The notes under the pieces are model-generated. The model did not search any database. It was given only the letters and a program-made list of their open reading frames with translations, and was not told the DNA's origin. Below are positions 1 through 8,400 of a stretch of DNA of 64,000 nt, piece after piece. Made by a program: the position numbers and the translations under genes. The DNA comes from Ferruginivarius sediminum (lineage in GTDB: Bacteria; Pseudomonadota; Alphaproteobacteria; Kiloniellales; Rhodovibrionaceae). The DNA lies in assembly GCF_003344765.1 (NCBI RefSeq), contig NZ_QPMH01000004.1, forward strand, positions 244,864 to 308,863. The letters are read 5' to 3'. How positions within the stretch are numbered: the first letter of the stretch is position 1; every line of letters begins with the position of its first letter.

Positions 1-1
1 C

Positions 2-670
2 GATCTGTTCAACGTCCTGCTGCAGGTCATGGACTACGGCAAGATGACGGACCACAACGGCAAGACGGTGGACTTCCGCAACGTGGTCGTGATCATGACC
101 ACGAATGCCGGCGCCGCCGACATGGCCAAGCCCGCGATGGGCTTCGTTCGAGAGGCGCGCTCGGGCGATGACGAGGATGCGATCAACCGCATGTTCACGC
201 CGGAATTCCGCAATCGCCTGGATGCGGTAATCCCCTTCGGCAACCTGACCGAGGAGATCATCAGCCGCGTCGTCGACAAGTTCATCATGGAGCTGGAAGC
301 CCAGCTTGCCGACCGCAACGTGACGATCGAGTTGGGCGACGACGCTCGCAAGTGGCTGGCCGACAACGGCTACGACATGCTCTACGGCGCCCGGCCGCTA
401 GCCCGCGTCATTCAGGAGCACATCAAGAAGCCGCTGGCCGAGGAACTGCTGTTCGGCAAGCTGACCAAGGGCGGCGTCGTGCGGGTTTCCATCGACCCCG
501 AGACGGACAAGCCGACCTTCGCCTTTGACGAGCAGGGCTCCGGCAAGGGCCGCGGCTCGGGCGGCGGTGGTGGCGGCGGCCGTCGCAAGTCCGGCAAGGA
601 TGGCGACTCCGGCTCCGGCGGCGGTTCCGCCGAGAGCGAGGAGAGCCAGACGCCGGAACTGGTGCAGTAG
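2..670 (+). CDS. clpA: ATP-dependent Clp protease ATP-binding subunit ClpA, 3' part
   Basis: The 5' end lies outside the window; 222 residues of the C-terminal part are visible. ClpA is the AAA+ unfoldase that feeds substrates to the ClpP peptidase in the cytoplasm. The visible part has the second AAA+ module (LLQVMDYGKMTDHNGKTVDF, then IMTTNAGA) and the family's C-terminal small domain (YGARPLARVIQEHIKKPLAE), which separate ClpA from ClpB. The odd part is the last 45 or so residues, a glycine- and serine-rich tail with a run of seven glycines and several Arg/Lys, ending in an acidic stretch. The family normally has a short tail here. The next gene starts 10 bp downstream on the same strand. 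Confidence 0.95.
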   Translation, partial: DLFNVLLQVMDYGKMTDHNGKTVDFRNVVVIMTTNAGAADMAKPAMGFVREARSGDDEDAINRMFTPEFRNRLDAVIPFGNLTEEIISRVVDKFIMELEAQLADRNVTIELGDDARKWLADNGYDMLYGARPLARVIQEHIKKPLAEELLFGKLTKGGVVRVSIDPETDKPTFAFDEQGSGKGRGSGGGGGGGRRKSGKDGDSGSGGGSAESEESQTPELVQ

Positions 671-680
671 AAGGCGCACA

Positions 681-1811
681 GTGTCGCGGGACAAGCGCGC
701 CGGCGGGGAGGATAGCCTCCTCGCCGGCGTTCGCGTTCTGGACCTCTCGCAATATCTGCCGGGTCCCTACGCCACGCAGCTTCTGGCCGACCTAGGTGCC
801 GAGGTGATCAAGGTCGAGCCGCCGGCCGGCGACCCGATGCGGCGGTTTCCCCCGCTCGGGGATGATGGACTGTCGGCATTCTACCGCCTCGTCAACGCCG
901 GCAAGTCGGTGGTACGCCTGGACCTCAAGCAGGAGGAGGGGCGGGCGGCGCTGTGCGATCTCATCGCGCGGGCGGACGTGCTGTTGGAATCGTATCGCCC
1001 GGGCGTGCTGGAGCGGCTGGGCTTCGGGCATGCGGCGCTGATGGCCCTCAACTCGAAGCTGGTGCATTGTGCGCTTTCCGGCTATGGCCAGAGCGGACCG
1101 ATGGCCGGCGCCGCCGGGCACGACGTGACCTACATGGCGCTGGGCGGCGGGCTGGCGGCCTCGGGGCCGGGGGAGCGGCCGGTAATGGCCTTTCCGCCGG
1201 TGGCCGACTACGCCGCCGCGATCCAGGCGGCCTTCGCCACAGTCAGTGCCCTGTTTCGGCGGGAGCGGATGGGTCAGGGCGCGTTCCTCGACGTCAGCAT
1301 GATGGAAACCGTGCTCGCATGGCAGGCCGGCAGCCTGACCCAAGCGAGGCAAGCGCGCCCGCCCCGACGCGAGGAGGAAATCCTGAACGGCGGCGCGGCC
1401 TCCTATCGGGTCTACCGCTGCGCCGACGGCCGCTTTGCCGCCCTCGGCGCGCTGGAGCCGGTCTTCTGGCGGGCGTTCTGCGAGTCGGTGGGACGCCCGG
1501 AGTGGGTAGTGCGACAGGACGAGCCGTTCCCGCAAGCGGCATTGATAAGCGATGTGGAGGCGCTTCTCGCCTCCGCCGGACTCGCGCACTGGATCTCGGT
1601 GCTGGAAGGTGTGGATTGCTGCTTCCAGCCGGTCCTGGCGTTCGATGAGGTGGCCGAGCACCCGCACATTCAGAGTCGCGGGCTGGTGCGTCCGCAAGGC
1701 GATCTGGTCGAAGTCCTGTCACCCGTATTCGTCGATGGATCGTCGCCAAGCGGGCGGAAGCCGGTGTGTGAGCTCGAAGCGGATCAACTTCCCGGGATTT
1801 GGTCGCACTAG
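681..1811 (+). CDS. CaiB/BaiF family (family III) CoA-transferase, 376 aa
   Basis: Family III CoA-transferases move CoA between carboxylic acids; alpha-methylacyl-CoA racemases share the fold. The N-terminus (GVRVLDLSQYLPGPYATQLL, then GAEVIKVEPP) and the GHDVTYMALGGGLA motif are typical. The Asp of GHD aligns with the catalytic acid of the family (racemase Asp156, transferase Asp169). The racemase-like GHD context and 376-residue length make a racemase-type enzyme possible, but the substrate cannot be read. I chose GTG at 681: an open frame continues further upstream, but that part overlaps clpA and translates to low-complexity Arg/Ala sequence. It lies 10 bp after the clpA stop, so co-transcription is possible. 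Confidence 0.88.
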   Translation: MSRDKRAGGEDSLLAGVRVLDLSQYLPGPYATQLLADLGAEVIKVEPPAGDPMRRFPPLGDDGLSAFYRLVNAGKSVVRLDLKQEEGRAALCDLIARADVLLESYRPGVLERLGFGHAALMALNSKLVHCALSGYGQSGPMAGAAGHDVTYMALGGGLAASGPGERPVMAFPPVADYAAAIQAAFATVSALFRRERMGQGAFLDVSMMETVLAWQAGSLTQARQARPPRREEEILNGGAASYRVYRCADGRFAALGALEPVFWRAFCESVGRPEWVVRQDEPFPQAALISDVEALLASAGLAHWISVLEGVDCCFQPVLAFDEVAEHPHIQSRGLVRPQGDLVEVLSPVFVDGSSPSGRKPVCELEADQLPGIWSH

Positions 1812-1854
1812 AGCGCGTCCCGCCTGTTGGGATCGCAGCGGGCGTACCCTGTCG

Positions 1855-2280
1855 TCAGTCCGCCTTGGAGCTTGGCGGTTCTTCCGCGTGAGTTTCGGTG
1901 TGTTCCGGGATAAGGACGCCGGCCAGCTTGCGGGATGTCCATATATGCTTGGCGGCCGACAGGTCGGGCGGCGTGTCGAGTGATCCGCCCTTCACGCTGA
2001 CGATGTCGTCACGTTCCGGGTTGCCATGCCAGAGGCGCGAACCGCATCGCGGGCAGAACGCGCAATCGAGTGAGCCGCCTATGGTCGCCGGGCGAGTCCA
2101 GACGCTTGGCGTGCCGGACGACAGTCGCAACTGACTGCTATTCACGATCACCGAAATCCCGAACGCCGAAGACGACTGCTTCTGGCATTCGCGGCAGTGG
2201 CAGACATACGCCTCGACCGGATCGCCGTGGATCTCGTAGCGGATGTCGCCGCACTGGCAGCCGCCCGTCCGTATTCTCAT
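1855..2280 (-). CDS. GFA family zinc-binding protein (Gfa/CENP-V), 141 aa
   Basis: GFA/CENP-V domain protein. The zinc ligands are clear: GGCQCGDIRY, VCHCRECQK and CAFCPRCGS form the two Cys clusters. The family is named for a glutathione-dependent formaldehyde-activating enzyme, but most members have no known reaction and that activity should not be assumed. The start at 2280 is preceded by GAGGCTGAAGGG. An ATG at 2298 is an alternative and would overlap the upstream gene's stop. It sits directly behind the DUF482 acyltransferase gene on the minus strand and is probably co-transcribed with it. Confidence 0.85.
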   Translation of the reverse strand: MRIRTGGCQCGDIRYEIHGDPVEAYVCHCRECQKQSSSAFGISVIVNSSQLRLSSGTPSVWTRPATIGGSLDCAFCPRCGSRLWHGNPERDDIVSVKGGSLDTPPDLSAAKHIWTSRKLAGVLIPEHTETHAEEPPSSKAD

Positions 2281-2290
2281 CCCTTCAGCC

Positions 2291-3469
2291 TCAACCATAA
2301 TCGGGCGCTCGATAGGGACTGTGTTCCATGAGTGCCGCAAGCTGGGCACGCACGGCCGGCCTCTCCCGCTCAAGGAAGTCGGCTACGCCGCGCTCCAGCG
2401 CCGGATCGGCAATCCAGTGGGCCGAGTGGGTCAGCACCGGCAGATAGCCGCGCTGGATCTTGTGCTCGCCCTGGGCACCGGCCTCGACGCGCTTCAGGCC
2501 CGCTTCGATGGCGTACTCGATGGCCTGGTAGTAGCAGGCTTCGAAATGCAGGAAGCGGTGATCGTCCAGGCAGCCCCAGTTGCGTCCGTAAAGCGCCTCG
2601 GAGCCGATCAGGTTGAGCGCCCCGGCCACAGGGCGGCCGGCGGCATCCTCGGCCATGACCAGCAGGATCCGCTCGGCCATGGTTTCGCCGATCTCCTCGA
2701 AGAACTCTGGCGTCAGGTAGGGAAATCCCCAGCGTTTGTCGGCGGTCGCCAGATAGAAATCGTAAAACGCTTCCCAGTGACCCGGCTGGATGTCGGCGCC
2801 CGTGAGACGGCGGATCGTGACGCCGCTCTCCACCACCTCCCGCCGCTCGCGCCTGATCTGTTTCCGCTTGCGCGAACTCAGCGCGTCGAGGAAATCGTGG
2901 AAGTCGCGGTAGCCCGGGTTCTCGAAGTGGTACTGGATGCCCAGACGCCGCAGGAAGCCATGCTCACCCAGGCGGTTCCATTCGGATTCGCGCGGGAAGG
3001 TGACGTGCAGGGAAGAAACGTGGTGCTCCTGCACGGCCCGGATCAGGCCGGCAATCAAGGTATCGGCGACGTGCGCCTGCTTCCGTGGCGGCAGATCGCT
3101 ACGGATGAGGAGGCGTGGCCCGGTGACCGGCGTGAACGGCACGGCGCTTTGCAGCTTGGGATAGTACGCGCCACCGGCCCGTTCATACGCGTCCGCCCAG
3201 GCCCAGTCGAACACGTATTCGCCGTAGGAGTGACCCTTGAGATACAGCGGCACGGCGCCAAGCACCCCGCCATTGTCGCCGCGGAGGACCAAGTGCTGCG
3301 GCAGCCATCCGCGCTTTGCCACCGCCGAACCGCTTGCTTCCAGCGCCTTCAGGAAAGCGTGGCGAACGAACGGGTCACCGCTACCCGCGCAGGCATTCCA
3401 CCCCTCGGAGGGGATCTGCGCGATATCCGAGACGACTTCCAGGATGGTGGTGTCGGCACTTTCCGGCAT
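2291..3469 (-). CDS. FemAB-like / DUF482 (COG3146) N-acyltransferase family protein, 392 aa
   Basis: Predicted GNAT-fold acyltransferase of the PF04339 (FemAB-like, DUF482) family, cytoplasmic, substrate unknown. Family hallmarks include GNAGSGDPFVRHAFLKALE-like N-terminal residues (here ACAGSGDPFVRHAFLKALE), YVFDWAWADAYERAGGAYYP, VTGPRLL, LHVTFP, the basic stretch SSRKRKQIRRERREV, and near the end GAQGEHKIQRGYLPV with SAHW. The length is usual. I used ATG at 3469; a TTG eight codons upstream is possible. The gene heads a minus-strand pair with the GFA gene. FemAB relatives add amino acids to peptidoglycan precursors, but the DUF482 branch has not been shown to do so. Confidence 0.87.
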   Translation of the reverse strand: MPESADTTILEVVSDIAQIPSEGWNACAGSGDPFVRHAFLKALEASGSAVAKRGWLPQHLVLRGDNGGVLGAVPLYLKGHSYGEYVFDWAWADAYERAGGAYYPKLQSAVPFTPVTGPRLLIRSDLPPRKQAHVADTLIAGLIRAVQEHHVSSLHVTFPRESEWNRLGEHGFLRRLGIQYHFENPGYRDFHDFLDALSSRKRKQIRRERREVVESGVTIRRLTGADIQPGHWEAFYDFYLATADKRWGFPYLTPEFFEEIGETMAERILLVMAEDAAGRPVAGALNLIGSEALYGRNWGCLDDHRFLHFEACYYQAIEYAIEAGLKRVEAGAQGEHKIQRGYLPVLTHSAHWIADPALERGVADFLERERPAVRAQLAALMEHSPYRAPDYG

Positions 3470-3526
3470 GGCCCTAAGGTGGCGCGGCGGCAACGCCGGA
3501 ACAAGGCGGCACGCGGCTTTGGCGGA

Positions 3527-3697
3527 CTATTCGTGGAAGGCGCGGTTGTCGACGCGCTCGGGCTCCTCCTCCGACTCCATCTGGGCGGAGGATTGGCCAT
3601 GACCCTTCTCGGCCTCGGCTTCTTCCAGGCTGCGGCGGCGGCGCAGCAGGTAGGGGCTGATTCTCTGGGAGTACAGATGTTTAGCAGAACTGTTCAC
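3527..3697 (-). CDS. Possible small basic/acidic protein, 56 aa
   Basis: Low-confidence small gene. A GTG at 3697 follows a convincing ribosome-binding stretch (GGGGAAAAGGCT). The product contains YSQRISPYLLRRRRSLEEAE, a basic segment followed by a Glu-rich helix, and has no membrane segment. I have a vague impression that short proteins with an SPYLLRRxRSLEEA core occur in related bacteria, but I cannot confirm it. It lies about 60 bp upstream of the DUF482 gene on the same strand and could be its first cistron. A chance open frame in GC-rich DNA is the alternative. Confidence 0.4.
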   Translation of the reverse strand: MNSSAKHLYSQRISPYLLRRRRSLEEAEAEKGHGQSSAQMESEEEPERVDNRAFHE

Positions 3698-3887
3698 AGC
3701 CTTTTCCCCAATCCTGTGCACAAGATCGCGTGGTCTAGGATCGTAGTGACGCCATATTTAGCGTGAACCCACTAACACAACGTTAATTTGCCTGCGGGCA
3801 AGCGAGGTATATTTCCACTTATAATTGCTCGTTCTATATAGGTAGGAGCAGGATGGATGTTAGAAGTTGATATTGAGTTACGAAGCA

Positions 3888-3902
3888 CGCCAGTAACTGG
3901 CG
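3888..3902. terminator. Short hairpin downstream of the DUF427 gene
   Basis: CGCCAG and CTGGCG flank TAA, giving a 6 bp stem with a 3-nt loop, 68 bp past the DUF427 stop codon. There is no T-run on either strand, so this is a weak terminator candidate only. Confidence 0.3.
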
Positions 3903-3969
3903 AAGCTTGCGCCAAATCGCGCTGAAGCCATGAGTTTCGGTGCGATCTTCTGCCTTTGCTTGCGAACGC

Positions 3970-4770
3970 TTACCGCGCTTCGCCGTCGATCTCGATACGA
4001 TCCACTTGCTCTTCGTAGAAGCAAAGCAGATCCTTGATCCGTCCTGCTTCGTCGAACGGATTCGGATAGCTCCAGACAACGTCTGGCCAGACCTGATCGC
4101 CCATGTGCAGCGACCAGTACCGGGCGAAGCCCTTGTACGGACAGCCGGTGCGCGTGTTGCTGGGCTGCAGCAGATTCGTGCGGATATCTTCCGCGGGAAT
4201 GTAAAAGCGCGGCGGGTGGCCGGTCTCGAACAGAAAGCATGCCCGCCGTGTCTCGGCGACGGTCTCGGCCCCGGCCAGCACACGTACCTGTCGGCTTGAC
4301 GGCAGGATGTCGATGCGGACGTAGGGATCACGCGGATGGATGAAGACTTCCTCGTCCTCCTCGTACCAGTGGTCCAGGGCGTTCCAGTAGAAAGCCATCC
4401 AATCCCTGATCTCGCCGATCTCCGGAAATGGCGCCTCATAGGACCAGACGGCATTCTCGACCCGGCGGTCGCCGGCGATCAGATGCCAGTAACGGGCCTC
4501 GCCCTTGAACGGACAGAAGGTCGTGCGTGCACTGGACTGGAGCAGGTTCGTGCACACGTTTGCGCGCGGTATGTAGTAGACGGGGGTATAGCCGGTTTCC
4601 ACCATCAGCCGTGCCTGCGTGGTGTCGAACACCGTTTCCCCGGCCAGGGTAGCGCGGACACGCCGCTCGCTTGGAACGAAGTCGATGCGGTAGTCCGGCC
4701 TTCCTGGCCAAAGATTCGATCTTTCCCTGATCATTTGAGTCATAACACTTTTCGACTCCGATATTTCCAT
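3970..4770 (-). CDS. Tandem DUF427 domain protein, 266 aa
   Basis: Two DUF427 domains in one chain. Each half repeats the pattern: a V/IRVxxxGETVAxT strand region, a YIPRANVCTNLLQ or YIPAEDIRTNLLQ segment, CPFKGEARYW or CPYKGFARYW, and a VWSYEAPFPE or VWSYPNPFDE ending. The function of DUF427 is unknown. Single-domain proteins of about 90-130 residues are the common form, so this is an internal duplication. The protein appears cytoplasmic, with no signal peptide. ATG at 4770 follows GAAGGTGA. The flanking genes are same-strand but separated by more than 45 bp. Confidence 0.88.
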   Translation of the reverse strand: MEISESKSVMTQMIRERSNLWPGRPDYRIDFVPSERRVRATLAGETVFDTTQARLMVETGYTPVYYIPRANVCTNLLQSSARTTFCPFKGEARYWHLIAGDRRVENAVWSYEAPFPEIGEIRDWMAFYWNALDHWYEEDEEVFIHPRDPYVRIDILPSSRQVRVLAGAETVAETRRACFLFETGHPPRFYIPAEDIRTNLLQPSNTRTGCPYKGFARYWSLHMGDQVWPDVVWSYPNPFDEAGRIKDLLCFYEEQVDRIEIDGEAR

Positions 4771-4819
4771 TCACCTTCGCAGTTAGCCGCGTCCGACGCC
4801 TTTCGCAAGGCCGTCCGGG

Positions 4820-5476
4820 TCATTCCGATGGTTTCAGGTGTTCGACAAACCAATCGCGCGCATGGCGGCAAACCTCACCCAATGTATCCGGTTCTTCGAA
4901 CAGGTGCGTCGCGCCCTCGACGATTCGCAATTCCTTGGCGCAGGTCAGCCGCGCCAGAGCATTCCTGTTGAGTTGCAGGACCGCCTCGTCGCGCCCGCCG
5001 ACGATCAGCAGCGTGGGCGCTCTTACATCCTCCAGGTGGCCCGCGGCCAGATCGGGCCGGCCACCCCGGGATACCACGGCGCCAACGGCCGTACCCAGCC
5101 GCGCCGCGGCCACCAGCGCCGCGGCAGCGCCGGTGCTGGCCCCGAAAAGGCCAAGGGAAAGGCTGCCGATGTCCGGCTGGCGCGTGATCCAACCCGCCGC
5201 CGATTCCAGCCGCTCGCCCAAGAGCGGGATATCGAAGACATTGTGCCGATCCAGCCCTTCGGTCTCGGTAAGCAGGTCGAAGAGAAGCGTGGCCAGTCCG
5301 GCACGCTGCAAAACCTCGGCTACGTAGGTGTTGCGCGGGCTCAATCTGCTGCTGCCGCTGCCGTGTGCGAACACGACCAGGCCCTGCGCGCCGGCGGGTA
5401 CGCTCAGGATGCCCGGCAACTCGACGGGCGGCAGCACGACTTCGCGTTGCTCGATGGGGGCAGGCGTTTCAGTCAT
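4820..5476 (-). CDS. Alpha/beta hydrolase (dienelactone-hydrolase-like), 218 aa
   Basis: Small single-domain alpha/beta hydrolase, cytoplasmic. The nucleophile elbow is LFGASTGAAAAL (Ser in GASTG, near residue 115). The acid is probably the Asp of VGGRDEAV and the base the His of EGATHLFEEP. The oxyanion region VVFAHGSGSSRLSPRN and the NTYVAEVLQRAGLATLLFDL segment match proteins annotated as dienelactone hydrolase or phosphoribosyltransferase-associated hydrolase. The natural substrate is unknown. A gap of about 100 bp separates it from the glutamine-synthetase-like gene upstream. Confidence 0.85.
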   Translation of the reverse strand: MTETPAPIEQREVVLPPVELPGILSVPAGAQGLVVFAHGSGSSRLSPRNTYVAEVLQRAGLATLLFDLLTETEGLDRHNVFDIPLLGERLESAAGWITRQPDIGSLSLGLFGASTGAAAALVAAARLGTAVGAVVSRGGRPDLAAGHLEDVRAPTLLIVGGRDEAVLQLNRNALARLTCAKELRIVEGATHLFEEPDTLGEVCRHARDWFVEHLKPSE

Positions 5477-5576
5477 GCCGGCAGATCACCAGACGCCAAG
5501 CATGCACCGCAATGAGCGAGATCAGAGTCGCATCATGGCGACGGCATCGAAGTGAAATGCGGTGGAGTGTCGACGG

Positions 5577-6983
5577 TCAATCGGCCTGCAGATACCAGCG
5601 ATACTCCTGCGGCGGAAACTCGGCTTCGTATTTGTCCATTTCCGCCAGCTTGCAGGCAGCATAGGCATCGACATAGCCGGCGCCGAGGTAATCGCGCAGT
5701 GTGTCGGCGTCGCCCAGCACCTCGAAGGCCCGGCGCGGCCGCCAAGGCAGATCCTCGTCGAAGGCGTAGCCCGCATTGCCCTTGAAGGACTTTCCAGGGT
5801 CCAACTTATTCGCCATGCCGTGGTGCATGCCTGCCAGCATCGTCGCCAGGGCCAGGTAGGGGTTGGCGTCCGCGCCCGCGACGCGATGCTCGATCCGCCG
5901 CGCGCTGCCCTTGCCAAGCGGGATGCGCATCGCCGCCGACCTGTTCTCGAATCCCCAGGTGCGGCGGATTGGCACGAAGATATTGGGGACGAAGCGGCGG
6001 TAGGAATTGGGGTTGGGGGCCAGGAACGCCATCGCCTCGGGCATGGTGTCCAGAATGCCGGCGATGGCATGCTTCAACAGCGGACTGGCCGGATCCGTCT
6101 TGCCGCCGTCGAAGGCATTATCGCCGTTCTCGTCCAGGGCGCTGACATGCATGTGCATACCCGAGCCGGCAAGATCCGGGTAGGGCTTCGCCATGAAGGT
6201 GGCCTGCATGCCGTGACGGCGGGCCACGCCTTTCACCGCCCGCTGGAACAGCACGCAATGGTCGGCGGCCATCAACGGATCGGCGACATGGCCGAGGTTG
6301 ATCTCAAACTGGCCTGGCGCGTATTCGGCGGAGATCGCCCCCGTCGGGACGTCCTGCATGGCGCAGGCGCGCGTCACCTCTTCGAGGAACTCGTCGAAGG
6401 CGTCGACGTCCGCCATGCCGTAGACCTGCGTGGCGTCGTCGCGCTGCCCCGTCAGGGGTGAGACCGGCGGCTGCGGGATGTAGCCCTGCACCCGCTGCGC
6501 GTCGATCAGGTAGAACTCCAGCTCGAACGCCACGACCGGCCGCAAGCCCAACTCGCCGAAGCGCTCGGCCACACGGGCCAGGACGTTGCGCGGGTCGAAG
6601 GTGTAGAGGTCGCCGTCGGCCGTGTGGAAGTTCAGCAGCACCTGGGCCAGCGGCTTCGGCGCCCAGGGAACCCGCTTGAGCGTGCCGGGAATGGCGCGGG
6701 CCAGAACGTCGGGATCGCCGTCGGAGAAGCCGCGTCCGGCCGGATCGTGGCTTTCTCCCTTGGCGTCGAGCAGGAAGGCCGATCCGGGAAACGCCAGCCC
6801 TTCCTCGAAGATCTTGTCGATGTCGTCGATGGGGTAGCGCTTGCCGCGGACGACGCCGCTCAGATCGGCGAAGATCGCGTCGACGGCGCGAACTTCGGGA
6901 TTATCGCTCAGGAACGCGGCGACTTCGGGCAGGCGGCTGTCGCTCGGATAATCGTCGTCGGAAGTGGAATGGCTGTCCGGCAT
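5577..6983 (-). CDS. Glutamine synthetase family protein (PuuA-like gamma-glutamyl-amine ligase), 468 aa
   Basis: ATP-dependent ligase of the glutamine synthetase family. The catalytic domain shows FELEFYLID, SAEYAPGQFEINLGH, SGMHMHVS, the NSYRR loop and RIPLGKGSARRIEHR. It lacks GlnA-type N-terminal features and resembles gamma-glutamylputrescine or gamma-glutamylpolyamine synthetases, so the product is probably a gamma-glutamyl amide of an amine rather than glutamine. ATG at 6983 is preceded by GAGGGCTC. No PuuB, PuuC or PuuD partners are seen in the window, so a role in polyamine catabolism is inference. Confidence 0.87.
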   Translation of the reverse strand: MPDSHSTSDDDYPSDSRLPEVAAFLSDNPEVRAVDAIFADLSGVVRGKRYPIDDIDKIFEEGLAFPGSAFLLDAKGESHDPAGRGFSDGDPDVLARAIPGTLKRVPWAPKPLAQVLLNFHTADGDLYTFDPRNVLARVAERFGELGLRPVVAFELEFYLIDAQRVQGYIPQPPVSPLTGQRDDATQVYGMADVDAFDEFLEEVTRACAMQDVPTGAISAEYAPGQFEINLGHVADPLMAADHCVLFQRAVKGVARRHGMQATFMAKPYPDLAGSGMHMHVSALDENGDNAFDGGKTDPASPLLKHAIAGILDTMPEAMAFLAPNPNSYRRFVPNIFVPIRRTWGFENRSAAMRIPLGKGSARRIEHRVAGADANPYLALATMLAGMHHGMANKLDPGKSFKGNAGYAFDEDLPWRPRRAFEVLGDADTLRDYLGAGYVDAYAACKLAEMDKYEAEFPPQEYRWYLQAD

Positions 6984-7137
6984 GAGCCCTCGTATTCGCG
7001 TGGCGGCATGGGACGGCTGCCGCCTCCGGGCGACCCCGTCCTCCGTGTTCCCGCCGCTTCCCGTTACTTGAGCGCGTCGAGCGGCGGTAATCAAGAGGCA
7101 GGTGGCGGAAGGCGGCTTACCGTCCCGGTGCCAAGCG

Positions 7138-7605
7138 TCACTCGATTTCGAAGATGCCCTCGATCTCTACCGCGACGTTCAGCGGCAGCGAGCCCACGCC
7201 CACGGCCGCGCGCGCATGCTGGCCGCGGTCGCCGAATACCTCGGCCATAAGGTCGGAGCAGCCGTTCACGACCTTCGGCTGGTCGGTGTAGTCCGGGGTC
7301 GCGTTGACGAAACCGCCGAGCTTCACGACGCGCTTCACCCGATCCAGGTCGCCGCCGCAGGCCTCGCGCACTTGAGCGATCAGGTTGAGCCCGCACAGCC
7401 GCGCCGCCTTCTGCCCCTCTTCGAGGCTGACGTCCTGGCCCAGCTTGCCCTTCACCTTGATCTCGCCGTCGGCCATGGGAAGCTGGCCGGACAGGAACAC
7501 CAGGTTCCCCGAGATGATGTAGGGGACGTAACTGCCCTGCGGCTTGGAGACGGCGGGAAGCTCGATGCCCTTTTCCTTGAGGCGCGCCTCGATCTGACCG
7601 GCCAT
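7138..7605 (-). CDS. RidA/YjgF/UK114 family protein, 155 aa
   Basis: Rid-family protein: ISGNLVFLSGQLPM, GQDVSLEEGQKAAR and VVKLGGFVNATPDYTDQPKV are family motifs. Canonical RidA hydrolyses reactive imines using a conserved Arg near VxVARLPKD. Here the equivalent segment reads VGVGSLPLNVAVEIEG with Ser where the Arg should be, so this belongs to a non-archetypal Rid group and imine deaminase activity should not be assumed. It is also longer (155 against about 130 residues), with an N-terminal IEARLKEKGIELP segment. ATG at 7605 follows GGAGG with good spacing. Confidence 0.9.
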   Translation of the reverse strand: MAGQIEARLKEKGIELPAVSKPQGSYVPYIISGNLVFLSGQLPMADGEIKVKGKLGQDVSLEEGQKAARLCGLNLIAQVREACGGDLDRVKRVVKLGGFVNATPDYTDQPKVVNGCSDLMAEVFGDRGQHARAAVGVGSLPLNVAVEIEGIFEIE

Positions 7606-7757
7606 GTTCGGTTCCTCCGTGTAAGATACAATGTCTGGTCTTGGTGTTGTCGTCTGATATCGGCCCGTGCGGAGCATAGCGGCACGCTCGCCGGACGCAA
7701 TCGCCCAGCCGCGACGGCAGGGCGAGCAAGAGCGCCAGTACTACCCCCTGGCGGCCT

Positions 7758-8378
7758 TCACGTCAGGGGCAGCATCACATGCTCGCGGAAAGCCGACCGT
7801 TCCGCCAGGCGGTCGTGCCACGCCGAGACGTTCGGCGCCTCCTCACGCTCCATGGGCAGGTGGAGCCAGCGGTAGGTCATGGCGCCCAGCGGAATGTCGC
7901 CCATCGTGAAGCTGTCGCCCGCGATATAGCGACGGTCCGCCAAGTGCCGGTCCAAGATGCCGAAGAGCCGGTCCAGCTTTTCCCGCCCGGCCTCGACGAC
8001 GGCCATGTCGCGCTGCGCCTCGGGCGTGCGGATGAGATTCCAGAATACCGGATGGATTGCGGGATTCACGGCTGTTTGCTGCCAGTCCATCCAGATGTCC
8101 GCCGCCGCCCGCGCGGCCGGATCCTGCGGCCACAAAGTGCCGGCAGCATATCGCGCCGCAAGGTAGCGGACGATGGCGTTGGATTCCCAGACAACGGTTC
8201 CTTCGTCGTCGATCGTCGGCACTGTCCCGTTCGGGTTTAGCGCCAGGAACCAAGGCTGGTCGTTTCCTCCGAACCCGCGTCCGACGTCGTGGCGATGGTG
8301 CGCCAGCCCCAGCTCGCCCACCGTCCACATGACCTTCTGGACGTTGACCGAGTTCTCCCGGCCATAGACCTGAAGCAT
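7758..8378 (-). CDS. Glutathione S-transferase family protein, 206 aa
   Basis: Cytosolic GST fold. The N-terminal thioredoxin-like domain (VYGRENSVNVQKVMWTVGEL) is followed by NPNGTVPTIDDEG, the cis-Pro glutathione-binding loop, and VWESNAIVRYLAARY, whose Glu-Ser pair binds the gamma-glutamyl part of GSH. The C-terminal helical domain follows, with FTMGDIPLGAM as the N-capping box. The Ser of RENS may be the activating residue. ATG at 8378 follows GGAAGGAAG. It lies 22 bp before the NDUFA9-like stop on the same strand, so the genes may be co-transcribed. Confidence 0.9.
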   Translation of the reverse strand: MLQVYGRENSVNVQKVMWTVGELGLAHHRHDVGRGFGGNDQPWFLALNPNGTVPTIDDEGTVVWESNAIVRYLAARYAAGTLWPQDPAARAAADIWMDWQQTAVNPAIHPVFWNLIRTPEAQRDMAVVEAGREKLDRLFGILDRHLADRRYIAGDSFTMGDIPLGAMTYRWLHLPMEREEAPNVSAWHDRLAERSAFREHVMLPLT

Positions 8379-8400
8379 GAAACTTCCTTCCCCCTGAACG

